Positions 6,300-15,146 of a stretch of 32,459 bases of DNA are shown here, piece by piece. The notes under the pieces are model-generated. The model did not search any database. It worked only from the letters and a program-made list of their open reading frames with translations, and was not told the DNA's origin. The DNA is taken from the NCBI GenBank assembly GCA_036521995.1, contig DATDGR010000333.1:1-32459 (forward strand), read 5' to 3'. The translations under genes and the position numbers were made by a program. Every line of letters starts with the position of its first letter. Position 1 is the stretch's first letter. This DNA is from Gp13-AA77 sp036521995. GTDB lineage: Bacteria; Acidobacteriota; Terriglobia; UBA7540.

Positions 6300-7905
6300 A
6301 GGTTCGTTGAGAAAGGTAGCCGGCAAGGCGGGCAGGTTCGACCGCTTCCTGTTGGCCGGTAGCGAGATCCTTCACCTGGTAGCGCCCGCTGGCGAGTTCG
6401 CCCTCGCCGATAATAATGGCGAAGCGGGCGCCGAGTTTGCTGGCCGTGCCCAGGGATTTCTTCAGCTTCGCCGGCTCATATCCGATCTCCACGCTGAGCC
6501 CGTGCTCTCGCAACTCATGCGCCAGCCTGGCCGCTGGCTCCGCCGCCGCCTCTCCAAGCCAGGCCACGTAGACCGCCAGCGCACCCGCCGGCTTGAGCTC
6601 GCCCGCCGCTTCCACTGCCAGCGCGAGGCGATCCTCGCCGATGGCGAAGCCGATGCCCGGCGCCGGCGGACCGCCGATCATCTCCGAGAGGCCGTCGTAG
6701 CGGCCGCCGCCCAGCAGGGAGTTCTGGGCGCCGAGCACACTGCTGGTGATCTCGAACGTGGTCCGGGTGTAGTAATCGAGCCCTCGCACCAAACGCGGCG
6801 TTATCTGGTAAGCGATACCGCGGTGGTCGAGGCCCGCGAGCACGGCGTCAAAGTGCCGGCGGCACTCGGGATCGAGATGATCGATCATGCGCGGCAGTTG
6901 GTCTATGATGGGCTGGTCCGAGTGCACCTTGCAGTCGAGCACCCGCAGCGGGTTGGTATCGGCGCGACGGCGGCAGTCGGAGCACATTTGATCCTTGACA
7001 GCCACCAGCGCCTTGCGCAGGGTTTCAACGTAAGCGGGCCTGCACCTTTTGTCTCCAACCGAGTTGATGAGCAGCGTAAACTCGCGCAGACCCACGCGGC
7101 CGAGGAACAGCGCCAGCATCTCGAGCACTTCGACGTCCACGGCGGGGTGCTCCGAGCCCAGCACCTCAGCGCCGATCTGGTAAAACTGGCGGTAGCGGCC
7201 CTTCTGCGGGCGGTCGCGGCGGAACATGGGACCGATGTAGTAGAGCTTGTGGGCGCCGCCTTCGTTGTAGAGGGAGTGCTCGATATAAGCGCGCACCACG
7301 CTGGCCGTGGCTTCGGGGCGCAGAGTGAGTGAATCCCCGAGCCTGACGTCGACCACCACATCACGGACGTAGTTGAAGGCGAGCTCATACGTGAATCCAT
7401 CGCCTTCCTTGCGGAGCCGCCGCAAGTTCTGAAGCGTTTGTCCGAGGGCATTTAGTGAGCCCTGGTTCTCCGGGGTTTTGGGCACCTGACCCTTATTCAT
7501 GGCCTCGTTGACCTGCGCCGTAAATTTCTCGATCTGCCCCTCTTGCCGCTCGACATCTTCCCGGTTGTACGGTACGTCGATGACAGGCGCTTTCGTCCTT
7601 CGAATCTCCGCCCGCAGAAGTGCCAATTCTGGGACTTCATGATCCTCCCACGTGTACATTTCCTTGCCCACAATGTCGGTGTCTTCGCCGACGCTGCGCG
7701 CAACAAGATTGGTCTGTTCGAGGATCGGCGTGCGAATCTCGCCGAAGTGATAAGCAGCTAGAACACGGCGAGCTTCTTCTTCCACCTTCAACCAAAGTGC
7801 CGTGTCGCGCGGCAACAGGTCGCGCGTGCCTTTGACGGAGCGAATGGGCGTGGAACGGACGGGTTGAACAGGTTCAGACATGAGATCGGTTTTCCTAAGG
7901 GGCAT
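6283..7905 (-). CDS. hisS: Histidyl-tRNA synthetase with a large internal insertion
   Basis: This class II aminoacyl-tRNA synthetase attaches histidine to tRNA-His in the cytoplasm. Motif 1 lies in the N-terminal region (VKGTRDLLP, residues 24-32). Motif 2 is LTLRPEATASVVR (193-205) with RRDRPQKGRYRQFYQ to 243. The histidine motif is LVRGLDYYTRTTFE (372-385), then LGGGRYDGL, and motif 3 is GIGFAIGEDR (417-426). The C-terminal anticodon-binding domain follows from about 443. A four-cysteine cluster with CSDC at 308-311 is also normal for bacterial HisRS. The protein is 540 residues against a usual 420-460, because about 100 extra residues (roughly 89-190) lie between MYTWED and LTLRPE, which normally are only a few residues apart. 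The insertion is in frame and charged, with likely helices, and does not look like an intein. ATG at 7881 is an alternative start. The gene follows the carbonic-anhydrase-like gene by 59 bases. Confidence 0.95.
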   Translation of the reverse strand: MPLRKTDLMSEPVQPVRSTPIRSVKGTRDLLPRDTALWLKVEEEARRVLAAYHFGEIRTPILEQTNLVARSVGEDTDIVGKEMYTWEDHEVPELALLRAEIRRTKAPVIDVPYNREDVERQEGQIEKFTAQVNEAMNKGQVPKTPENQGSLNALGQTLQNLRRLRKEGDGFTYELAFNYVRDVVVDVRLGDSLTLRPEATASVVRAYIEHSLYNEGGAHKLYYIGPMFRRDRPQKGRYRQFYQIGAEVLGSEHPAVDVEVLEMLALFLGRVGLREFTLLINSVGDKRCRPAYVETLRKALVAVKDQMCSDCRRRADTNPLRVLDCKVHSDQPIIDQLPRMIDHLDPECRRHFDAVLAGLDHRGIAYQITPRLVRGLDYYTRTTFEITSSVLGAQNSLLGGGRYDGLSEMIGGPPAPGIGFAIGEDRLALAVEAAGELKPAGALAVYVAWLGEAAAEPAARLAHELREHGLSVEIGYEPAKLKKSLGTASKLGARFAIIIGEGELASGRYQVKDLATGQQEAVEPARLAGYLSQRTSPAGT

Positions 7906-7964
7906 GATGCCTGCACCACAAGGCTATTTTCAAAGCAGCACGTCGCCAGGGCAACCTTACAGCC

Positions 7965-8492
7965 TTAACCTTTCGCCTTGGCGGCGTGCTCGCTCAGATA
8001 GATTTCCTTGTAACCGAGGTAGTGGGTGGCATGAGCGTCGATAAAGCGCTGCTCCGGTTCGCCTAGTTGCTTCTTGAACTGGGCCGGCAGACCCATGTAA
8101 AGGCTGCGCGGCGGCACCACGGTGTTTTCCGGCACCAGCGCGCCCGCCGCAATAATCGAGCCCGCTCCCACGCGCACGTTATTCAGCAAAATGGCTCCCA
8201 TGCCGATCAGGCAATGGTCTTCCACGATGCAACCGTGCAGCACGGCCCGGTGCCCGACCGTCACCCATTTTCCCACGCGCACCGGCGAGCCGAGCATCGT
8301 GTGGACGATCGATCCGTCCTGGATGTTGCTGTTCTCGCCCACCACGATGGGCTCGATGTCGCCGCGCAAGACGGTCTGGAACCAGACGCTGGCATTCTCG
8401 GCGATTTCCACGTCACCGATCACGTCCGCGCTGGAGGCCACGAAGGCGGAGGAGGCGATGCGGGGAGTCCGCCCTTTATAAGGGATAATCAT
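7965..8492 (-). CDS. Gamma-carbonic-anhydrase-like hexapeptide-repeat protein
   Basis: The 175-residue protein is a left-handed beta-helix made of hexapeptide repeats (ADVIGDVEIAENASVWF, VRVGKWVTVG and so on), which would form a trimer. His64, His81 and His86 fall in the contexts SIVHTML and GHRAVLHGC, the metal-binding positions of the gamma-carbonic-anhydrase/YrdA/PaaY group. Members hydrate CO2 or act as acyl-thioester-related enzymes, and many have no proven activity, so the exact reaction is not assured. The ATG at 8492 starts the canonical N-terminus (MIIPYKGRTPRI). It lies immediately upstream of hisS in the same orientation and is divergent from the DNA glycosylase gene, with which it shares a 172-base intergenic region. 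Confidence 0.88.
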   Translation of the reverse strand: MIIPYKGRTPRIASSAFVASSADVIGDVEIAENASVWFQTVLRGDIEPIVVGENSNIQDGSIVHTMLGSPVRVGKWVTVGHRAVLHGCIVEDHCLIGMGAILLNNVRVGAGSIIAAGALVPENTVVPPRSLYMGLPAQFKKQLGEPEQRFIDAHATHYLGYKEIYLSEHAAKAKG

Positions 8493-8649
8493 GTCGGGGG
8501 ATGCTCAACCTCTGGAGTCCGAACTGACGGCCAAATCAAAGTTAGCACAGGGTGCAAGCGAGCGACAAGGCATCCGGATGCGATACCCGCATCAAAGCCG
8601 AGGGTTGTCAAGGACGTTCGAGGCGGGATTCCACTCTCCGGCTCTAACT

Positions 8650-8655
8650 TATAAT
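8650..8655 (+). promoter_or_regulatory. Perfect TATAAT -10 element close to the glycosylase start
   Basis: TATAAT at 8650-8655 lies only nine bases before the ATG at 8665. If it is used, transcription would begin about 8661-8663 and the mRNA would have almost no leader. No good TTGACA is found 16-18 bases upstream, and no ribosome binding site precedes the ATG, which fits a leaderless message. Confidence 0.35.
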
Positions 8656-8664
8656 GGTTACCTT

Positions 8665-9687
8665 ATGCGCATCCTGGCACGCGAACCTTTTGACTTCAAT
8701 CGTACCTTGCGTTTCATCCTCAGCCCGCCGGAACTGCTGAACGGGCGCCGTTTCGAACCGCTGCTAGACCACTTTGTGGACGGTGAATACCGCCGGGCGG
8801 CGGAGATGAATGGTCAGCCGGTTCTGTATGGGGTGAAGGAGGCCAAGGCTGCGACGCTCGTATCAAGTGGCAAATCGCGCCGGAAATCGCCCTCAGGATC
8901 ATCAGGCGGATCGGCGCTTGAAGCGCGCATCCTGGCGGGTCCGCGCGACGCCGCTACGGAGCAGACGGTTGCCCGTCTCGTACGCCGCCAGTTTTCCACC
9001 GATCTCGATCTCCGTCCGTTCTATCGCTTGGCGGCCTCAGATCCGGTGCTTTCCAAGCTGGTCCGTCACTTCCGCGGCATGAGGATCCCGCAGGCTCCAG
9101 CGGTTTACGAGACCTTGATCTCCGCCATTCTGGAACAGCAGGTCAACCTGACCTTCGCGTATCAAGTGAAAAAAGCGCTCATCGAAACCTATGGGTCGGC
9201 TTTGGAGTTCGAGGGACGTCTCTATCGCACCTTTCCGGAGCCGGTCCGGCTCGCCCTGGTAACGCCCGTGGGGTTGCGAAAACTGCAGATCTCTGGACCG
9301 AAGGCGCGCTACATCGCCGCCATTTCAGTGGCGGCCCTCGACGGGAGTCTTGATCTTGAAGCCTTGCGCCAGGTGGAACCGGCCCAGGCCCATGAGCGCC
9401 TCCTGCGCGAAAAGGGGGTGGGCTTGTGGACGGCGCACTACGTGGGTCTGCGGGCCCTGGGCCATCTCGACTGCCTGCCCGCCGCCGATGTTGGCCTGCA
9501 GAAGTCGGTCCAGCGCTTCTACAGGTTCCGGCAGAAGCCCACTCCGGCCAGCCTGGAGAAACTGGCACAACAGTGGGCCGGCTGGCGCAGCTACGCCACG
9601 TTCTATCTGTGGCTTACCTACTGGGAGGATGCGGCCTGGAAGGAGAAGCTGTTCGGAGAGATTCGATCGAGAAAAGCTTCGCAGTGA
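8665..9687 (+). CDS. AlkA-type DNA-3-methyladenine glycosylase (HhH-GPD family)
   Basis: From ATG 8665 this is a 340-residue base-excision repair enzyme. The N-terminal part (residues about 1-85) resembles the AlkA N-terminal domain. The helical catalytic core follows, with IPQAPAVYETLISAILEQQVN near 132-152, then the helix-hairpin-helix (EKGVGLWTAHYVGLRALG, about 249-266). The catalytic aspartate is Asp275 in PAADVGLQ. Such enzymes remove alkylated purines from DNA. The frame is open from 8491, but the segment before 8665 overlaps the divergent promoter region and lacks family similarity, so the later ATG was chosen. A TATAAT box nine bases upstream suggests a leaderless transcript. No methyl-sensing regulator or alkyltransferase gene is adjacent. 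Confidence 0.88.
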   Translation: MRILAREPFDFNRTLRFILSPPELLNGRRFEPLLDHFVDGEYRRAAEMNGQPVLYGVKEAKAATLVSSGKSRRKSPSGSSGGSALEARILAGPRDAATEQTVARLVRRQFSTDLDLRPFYRLAASDPVLSKLVRHFRGMRIPQAPAVYETLISAILEQQVNLTFAYQVKKALIETYGSALEFEGRLYRTFPEPVRLALVTPVGLRKLQISGPKARYIAAISVAALDGSLDLEALRQVEPAQAHERLLREKGVGLWTAHYVGLRALGHLDCLPAADVGLQKSVQRFYRFRQKPTPASLEKLAQQWAGWRSYATFYLWLTYWEDAAWKEKLFGEIRSRKASQ

Positions 9688-9859
9688 GGCTGTGAATTTC
9701 GTAACAGGAAGAGTATTCATGAAGCCGGCGTTATGAACATGCTACGATAGGAACTACTTCTTTTCATCTCAGTTCAGGTTTATCCGTGGCCGCTGGGTTG
9801 TCACGACGTATGACTGAGAATAGCGCCGTCTGTGACCAGCGTTTTCAGGTTCCGACTCT

Positions 9860-10795
9860 ATGGCCTCTTGCCCGCTGTGCCTCAGGGAAGACAACAGCTC
9901 TGAAATAACGAAGCGTGGGCGCTTCCGTGTGGTTTTTTGCTCGAGCTGCCGCCTTCAGTACTCCAGCCCTATGGAGAATCCCGGCGCAGGCTTTTACCAG
10001 CAGTGCTGCCTTTACGACGACCGCGATGACGTGAACCACGCAAGAGGTACCGGAACGGACTGGCGATTTCAAACGTGTTTGGAATTGTGCCGCTCGGGCC
10101 CCGACCGCAAGTTGTTGGACATTGGCTGCGGAGATGGAGAGTTCCTGGCTCTTGCGCAGGCCAAGGGATTCGAGGTATTCGGGATCGACTTCGATGACAG
10201 GGCCGTCCAAAAGGCGCGACGCGTCCGCCAGCTTGAACACGTCAGCACAGCGTCGTCCGATAGCCTCAAAGGAATCGAGGGCTGGAGAGAGTTCGGCATC
10301 ATCACTCTGTTTGACGTATTGGAACACCTGTCGTCTCCCCGGCACGTTATCGCGACCGTTTTTGAGCTACTCAAACCCGGCGGCATGGTGTGCATCACCG
10401 TCCCACGCTTCGATCGCTATCCCAGGGTCTTTGACAGTGAGGCGGATTTTCCTCCTCATCACCTCACCTTGTGGACTTCCCGCGCTCTCAGCGTGCTCTT
10501 GCAAACGACGGGCTTCCGGGATCTTCGCGTTATCGAGAAGCCTCTGGTGCTGGAGGATCTTTGGAAACAATTTAAGTGGCCGGCACTCAGGGTCGCCCGA
10601 AAGCTCGGAGCTAGGGTGGCTGATCCGTGTAACGGCAGAAGCAAGCCATCATCCGCAAAGCCTTCCACGGCGGGGTTTATCAAGAAATCCATGCGAACCT
10701 CGCTGGGACCTGCCAACTGGGTGCTCAAAGCGTGCTCACTGGGACGGGGCCACACGCTGTTAGCGCTCGGAACCAAGCCCCATTCCGCCGCTTAG
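9860..10795 (+). CDS. Class I SAM-dependent methyltransferase with zinc-ribbon N-terminus
   Basis: The 311-residue protein starts with a small four-cysteine ribbon (CPLC at residues 4-7, CSSC at 27-30), followed by a Methyltransf_23-type domain. Motif I is LLDIGCGDGEFL at about 85-96, FGIDFDD is the acidic SAM-ribose loop, and FDVLEHL is the post-motif typical of this group. HHLTLWTSRAL follows further on. This architecture is common for methyltransferases acting on lipid-linked or nucleotide sugars in polysaccharide clusters. It is the first gene of the plus-strand polysaccharide run and is followed after 38 bases by a GT4 glycosyltransferase, so co-transcription is likely. The acceptor is unknown. 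The C-terminal 60 residues are basic and less conserved. Confidence 0.85.
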   Translation: MASCPLCLREDNSSEITKRGRFRVVFCSSCRLQYSSPMENPGAGFYQQCCLYDDRDDVNHARGTGTDWRFQTCLELCRSGPDRKLLDIGCGDGEFLALAQAKGFEVFGIDFDDRAVQKARRVRQLEHVSTASSDSLKGIEGWREFGIITLFDVLEHLSSPRHVIATVFELLKPGGMVCITVPRFDRYPRVFDSEADFPPHHLTLWTSRALSVLLQTTGFRDLRVIEKPLVLEDLWKQFKWPALRVARKLGARVADPCNGRSKPSSAKPSTAGFIKKSMRTSLGPANWVLKACSLGRGHTLLALGTKPHSAA

Positions 10796-10833
10796 GGGCG
10801 GTGGGCGTAAGAATTCTTCGATCCCTGGCTGGT

Positions 10834-11979
10834 ATGGCACAGACGATTGTTTTCGATGGGTGCGTTCTAAGTAAGCGGTTTTTGGGAACTGGCATTCATC
10901 GCTACGCATGTAGTCTTCTCCGAGAATTTGAGAAGATAACAGCTGGCGAAGCCGATCTGGCATTTCAGATTCTCGTTCCCTCCGTCGCTGAATGGGAACT
11001 CGACGGATGGACGCAGCGACCCGGCTTTGATATCGCAGCCCAGCCACTGATGCGCTTCAACCGGGCCTGGATGTATGGACTTGTGAACAGCCTGACCGCC
11101 CGGATCAGAACCGGCACCCTCTTCATACCCCTTCCCGTTGCCATTCACCTCAAACCCAGGCGCCTGGCCGTCACCATCCACGACATTATTCCGCTGGTCT
11201 TTGCTGAGCAGTATCGCTCTCTGAGGCAGAGATTCTTCCTGGATGCGTACACCTTAAGCATGCGCAAGGCAGACCTCATTTTCACCGATTCCCAGTGCTC
11301 TAAAGCCGATATGGTTTCGCGCTTCCGCGTACCGCCTGAGAAGATCGTTGTGGCCTACCTCGGCTTCGACTCGGACTTGTTCAAGCCGGGTCCGGTTAAC
11401 CCGTCCGAGAGCCAGGATATACTTCGCCAGCGTGGAATTACCAAACCTTATGTCCTTCACGTCGGGCGCGGAGACCCCCGGAAAAACCTGGTGAGGTTGG
11501 TTCGAGCCTATGACCTGCTTATTGCGCGGCGAAAGGACCTCGACTTCCAGCTCGTGCTCAGCGGCCCGCTCGGTTGGGGTTACGAGCCGCTGCTGCAATT
11601 GCTCACGAAACCAACGCTTCAAGGGAGAGTGATTCTCACAGGCTCAGTCCCCGACCACGAGCTGAAGGTGCTTCACATACGTGCAGCTTGTTTCGCCATG
11701 CCTTCCCTCTACGAGGGATTCGGGCTGCCATCTTTGGAAGCGATGGCGAGCGGTATTCCACTAATGAGTTCGAATCGCTCCTCTCTGCCGGAAATCGCTG
11801 GGGACGCTGCACTTTACTTTGATCCCGAGTCGGTGGAAGAGATGTCGGTGGTCATGGAGAGGCTTCTGACGGATTCGGCGATTCGGGAACAACTTGCTGC
11901 ACGAGGCCTAGAACATGCTAAGCAGTTCTCTTGGGAAGCGTGCGCCCGGACCACTTTGGCCGCGTTGAAAGCCCTCTGA
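10834..11979 (+). CDS. GT4 family glycosyltransferase
   Basis: The 381-residue retaining glycosyltransferase has a GT-B fold. The N-terminal acceptor half contains a GTGIHRYACSLLREF glycine loop, and the central AVTIHDIIPLVF is typical of mannosyl/rhamnosyl GT4 enzymes. The donor half starts with LHVGRGDPRKNLVRLVRAY (about 209-227), and the E-x7-E type signature is MPSLYEGFGLPSLEAMASG (288-306). It would work at the cytoplasmic face of the membrane on a lipid-linked sugar. The ATG at 10834 was chosen over the upstream start at 10732, which would overlap the methyltransferase gene. The last 55 codons are nearly repeated as a decayed copy at 15147-15311, a sign of past duplication. Confidence 0.9.
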   Translation: MAQTIVFDGCVLSKRFLGTGIHRYACSLLREFEKITAGEADLAFQILVPSVAEWELDGWTQRPGFDIAAQPLMRFNRAWMYGLVNSLTARIRTGTLFIPLPVAIHLKPRRLAVTIHDIIPLVFAEQYRSLRQRFFLDAYTLSMRKADLIFTDSQCSKADMVSRFRVPPEKIVVAYLGFDSDLFKPGPVNPSESQDILRQRGITKPYVLHVGRGDPRKNLVRLVRAYDLLIARRKDLDFQLVLSGPLGWGYEPLLQLLTKPTLQGRVILTGSVPDHELKVLHIRAACFAMPSLYEGFGLPSLEAMASGIPLMSSNRSSLPEIAGDAALYFDPESVEEMSVVMERLLTDSAIREQLAARGLEHAKQFSWEACARTTLAALKAL

Positions 11980-12129
11980 TGTGATAAAAAACATAAGAAT
12001 GTCCCATCCCTCAAGCTTTCAGCCCTGTGATTCCCCAACTGTTTGTCGCCCCTCGCAGGCACGACGACGAGCCACCGGTCGCTTGGCATCGAGGGCCGGG
12101 AATCTCGGGTGCAAGGCCGCGGTGTATTC

Positions 12130-14203
12130 GTGACGGCGCTCCCCACTTCGATTGGGCTGCCGCTCGCCGCCCTCGCCTACATCCTTCCTGGCTTGGCCCT
12201 CGTCCGGCGCGAGGAGTGGACACGCGCCGAGCCGGTCGAACTCGCGGCCGTCGGTTGTGTCGGATCGGCCGCTTGGTGGGCCGTGGGTATCTGGTTCATC
12301 GGCCCCCTTCGGATCCCCCTGTCAGTATTCGCGGCCGGCTCGCTCGCCGCCGCGGCTCTGATCCTCGCCCTCCCGCGCCGGGCCGCAATCTCTGGCGCGT
12401 TAGTTGCATGGCGGTCCTCCCCGGCTTCCGTCCTTTTGGGTCTTGGTTTTGTCGTCACCGTCGCTGCCACACGCGCTATCTTCGCGTTCGCGCGACTCGC
12501 CTGCTCAGTGGGAGACATGAGCGCGCACGCATACATGGCTGAGCTGATCGTCATGCGCGACGGCCTCCCGAAGACTTTCGAGCCGTTCTTACCTATCGGC
12601 GGATTCGGGTCGTTCCCGCCCGGGTTCCATGCGCTCGCTGCCATCGAGACGCTTCTCGGAGGGATTCCGACCTACCGCTCGACCATCCATGTGCTTTGCT
12701 TCTCGCTTATCGCACTCACGTTGGCCTTGGCTTCGTTGATCCGCAGCCTTGGCGTTGGACGAGCCGGGGCGGCGCTCGGCGCGGCTGGAGCACTCATGCT
12801 TGCCCGAAACCCGCAGTGGTTCGAACGCTGGGGCGGTGCGCCGATGCTCCTCGCTGCAGCGGTCATCTTCCTGGTCCTCCGGGACGGGCTTTGCCTTGCC
12901 AAGCCTTGCCGGCCCGGCCTTTCTGACGCGCCTCGGGTTCCTCTCGGCCGCAGCGCTCCTCACCCACCAGCTCCCGGTGGCAAGTTTCCTCTACCTCTTT
13001 CCCGCGGTGGCGGCCCTTCAAGCCGGCCGCGACCGCGCGGCGTGGATCCGCATTGCTCGGAACGGCGCTGTCGTCTTTGCCGTTGCGCTCGCCCTCGCGA
13101 CCCCGTTTCTCGCCCGCTCGCCGCGCTCCATCCCGCCCGAGGTCGCCGCCTGGGCGCGCGACTGGTTCCGACTTGAGACCGAGGCCGCACTTCGGCTTCA
13201 GGCCCCGGCACTCCACGCGCTTGGGGCCGGCCGACTCGCCGGCGATCTCGGCCTCCAGACCTGGCCTTTCTACGTAATCACCTACCTCGGTGTCCCGGCG
13301 CTGGCCTTGCTTGTACTCGGGCTCGCCGCCTGTTGGCTCCGCCGGCGAGGCCCGGCGACCACGTTTGCGACAGTTCTCGTCGCCGTTCACGTTATCCTCT
13401 TTACAGGTGCGGTGACGGAGAAGCTCCCCCTTTGGCCATCGCTCTACCCGACGCGGATCGGGATTTGGCTCGCCCCGGCCCTAGCCGTCGCGCTCGCCGG
13501 GTTAGGTTCGCTGGCGCTGGGGTACGCCGGCCGTCGCGCGCTCGTCGCGGCTGGCATTCTCTGGCTGGGGCTCTTCGCGGCGGAGGGTTTCCGCCTCTCG
13601 GCATATCAGTTCGGGACTGCTTATTCGAAGCCTGGACGCAAATACGTCGTCGGGATCCTCGCCAACGAATCCGTGGGTGGGGCCTTCTGGGTTGCGACGT
13701 TTAGCCGCGACAACGCCGTACTCACGCCCAATGATCTTCAAGCGTTCTCCTGGGTCCGCGAGCACACGCCGCCCAGCGCTGTGTTCGCGACGAACACCGG
13801 CGATGGCGGGGAGCTCGTAGCAGCGGTTGCGCATCGCAGCGTGATCAATCCGCACTTCAACCTCCTGTTCTTCTACACGCGTGAGGTGGAGGATTGGCAG
13901 CGGCGGACGCCGATCAACTATATCTACGTCGGTTCCGAGGCGAGCCCTGACTATCCCCGGCAGTACACGGCCGAGGCCCTTGATCGGGACCCGGCCGTCG
14001 AGCTTGTGTTCCGCGCCGGCGAAGCGCGCGTGTACCAGGTGAAACGACCGCTACCGGGTGCATATTTCAAGTCTGCTTCATCCAGGAAGGCTCTGCGGGA
14101 GAGCGGTACTGCAAGGGAAAACAAACGGAATAATGTAGTGAATGGTGACGGCCAGGCGCTTCGGCTTCAGGCAAACGGAGTAGCGGTTCATGCCCCTGCG
14201 TAA
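12130..14203 (+). pseudogene. GT-C-like membrane glycosyltransferase gene with a frameshift
   Basis: Two overlapping frames together encode one integral membrane protein of about 690 residues. The first part runs from GTG 12130 (TALPTSIGLPLAALAYILPG) to about 12885. The second runs from about 12885 to the stop at 14203. Each is hydrophobic, with many membrane helices, up to the change and becomes Arg/Pro/Ser-rich nonsense beyond it. Joining at the GACGGGCTTTGCC site near 12883 gives continuous sense, so a single-base indel is enough. The HAYMAELIVMRDGLPKTFEP and GSFPPGFHALAA segments resemble the large first periplasmic loop of GT39/GT-C-like transferases. The C-terminal soluble part (AFSWVREHTPPSAVFATNTG) is also typical. 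The gene is visibly richer in G/C-ending codons than its neighbours. The indel may be a sequencing error, in which case this is one intact gene. Confidence 0.75.
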
Positions 14204-14297
14204 GCACCTCTCCGTAACCGTGAATGAAAGAACCGGGAACGTCGTATTATCGCTGGTGTCGAGCTCGACTCATCACCTCTGGTTAGAAAGAGGACTC

Positions 14298-15041
14298 ATG
14301 GTCGACATATCAGTCGTCATTCCAGTTTACAACGAGCGTGCAACCATCGCGGCTCTGCTTTCCCGTGTGCAAGCAACCGATCTGGATAAGGAAATCATCA
14401 TCGTGGACGACGGCTCAACCGACGGAACGCGCGAATTTTTGCAAGAGGTAGCGCACACGGGAACGCAGCAGCCTGCTGGCCTGCTTCTGCCGAACACCGG
14501 ACCCTGGCTGCGTACCGACAACATCAGGGTGTTTTTCCAGCCGCGCAATCAAGGCAAGGGCGCCGCCCTTCGGACTGGGTTCCACAACTCAAAGGGGGAA
14601 GTGGTGATTGTTCAGGATGCCGACCTTGAATACGACCCAGGAGACTACCGCACCCTTCTGGAGCCGGTGCGGCGTGGTGTCGCAGACGTCGTCTATGGTT
14701 CCCGGTTTCTGGGAGGGCCGCACCGAGTCATGTTCTTTTGGCACTATGCGGGCAACAAGTTCTTGACCCTCCTTTCGAATGCTCTTTCGAACCTGAATCT
14801 GACGGACGTTTGGACCTGTTATAAGGTCTTCAGGATGCCCGTTCTGCGCAGCATCGAATTGCGGGAGGACAGGTTCGGTTTTGAGGCCGAGGTTACCGCG
14901 AAAGTCGCCAAGGGCCACTGGCGCGTTTATGAGGTGCCCATTTCCTACTATGGCCGTACCTATTCTGAGGGTAAGAAAATCACCTGGCGAGATGGCCTCC
15001 GGGGAGTCTGGTGCAGCCTCCGTTATAATCTGTTTGCATGA
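14298..15041 (+). CDS. GT2 family glycosyltransferase (dolichyl-phosphate mannosyltransferase-like)
   Basis: The 247-residue inverting transferase has a GT-A fold. It opens ISVVIPVYNERATI, has the nucleotide-binding IIIVDDGSTDGTREF (about 33-47), and carries the metal-binding DxD element in VIVQDADLEYDP. A GSRFLGG loop and a C-terminal EVPISYYGRTYSEGKKI follow, as in dolichyl/polyprenyl-phosphate mannose or glucose synthases. It lacks the C-terminal membrane helices of some relatives. Its lipid-phosphate sugar could feed a GT-C enzyme, and the gene just upstream encodes a GT-C-like membrane protein, which makes the pair sensible. ATG 14298 has AGAGG upstream with good spacing; the earlier ATG at 14190 overlaps the preceding gene. 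Confidence 0.9.
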   Translation: MVDISVVIPVYNERATIAALLSRVQATDLDKEIIIVDDGSTDGTREFLQEVAHTGTQQPAGLLLPNTGPWLRTDNIRVFFQPRNQGKGAALRTGFHNSKGEVVIVQDADLEYDPGDYRTLLEPVRRGVADVVYGSRFLGGPHRVMFFWHYAGNKFLTLLSNALSNLNLTDVWTCYKVFRMPVLRSIELREDRFGFEAEVTAKVAKGHWRVYEVPISYYGRTYSEGKKITWRDGLRGVWCSLRYNLFA

Positions 15042-15146
15042 AGAGCATGGGTAGTCATCACGCGTAGTAATCGTGTCAAGCCGGCCGGGGTGGGCAACAG
15101 TCTCAAGCTTAACCTAGCCAGAGCGGCGGCCAAGGCATCCCGTTAA

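Noticed and set aside
6307..7332. Plus-strand frame of 341 codons opposite hisS.
   Set aside because: It is a shadow of the conserved HisRS catalytic domain and has no independent similarity or ribosome binding site.
7336..7641. Intein or group II intron as an explanation of the hisS insertion.
   Set aside because: The segment is in frame without Cys/Ser at the first position or His-Asn at the end, and is too short for an intein with the usual blocks.
14190..14297. Upstream ATG start for the GT2 gene.
   Set aside because: It would overlap the preceding gene, and the added residues are not GT2-like; ATG 14298 has a proper AGAGG site.
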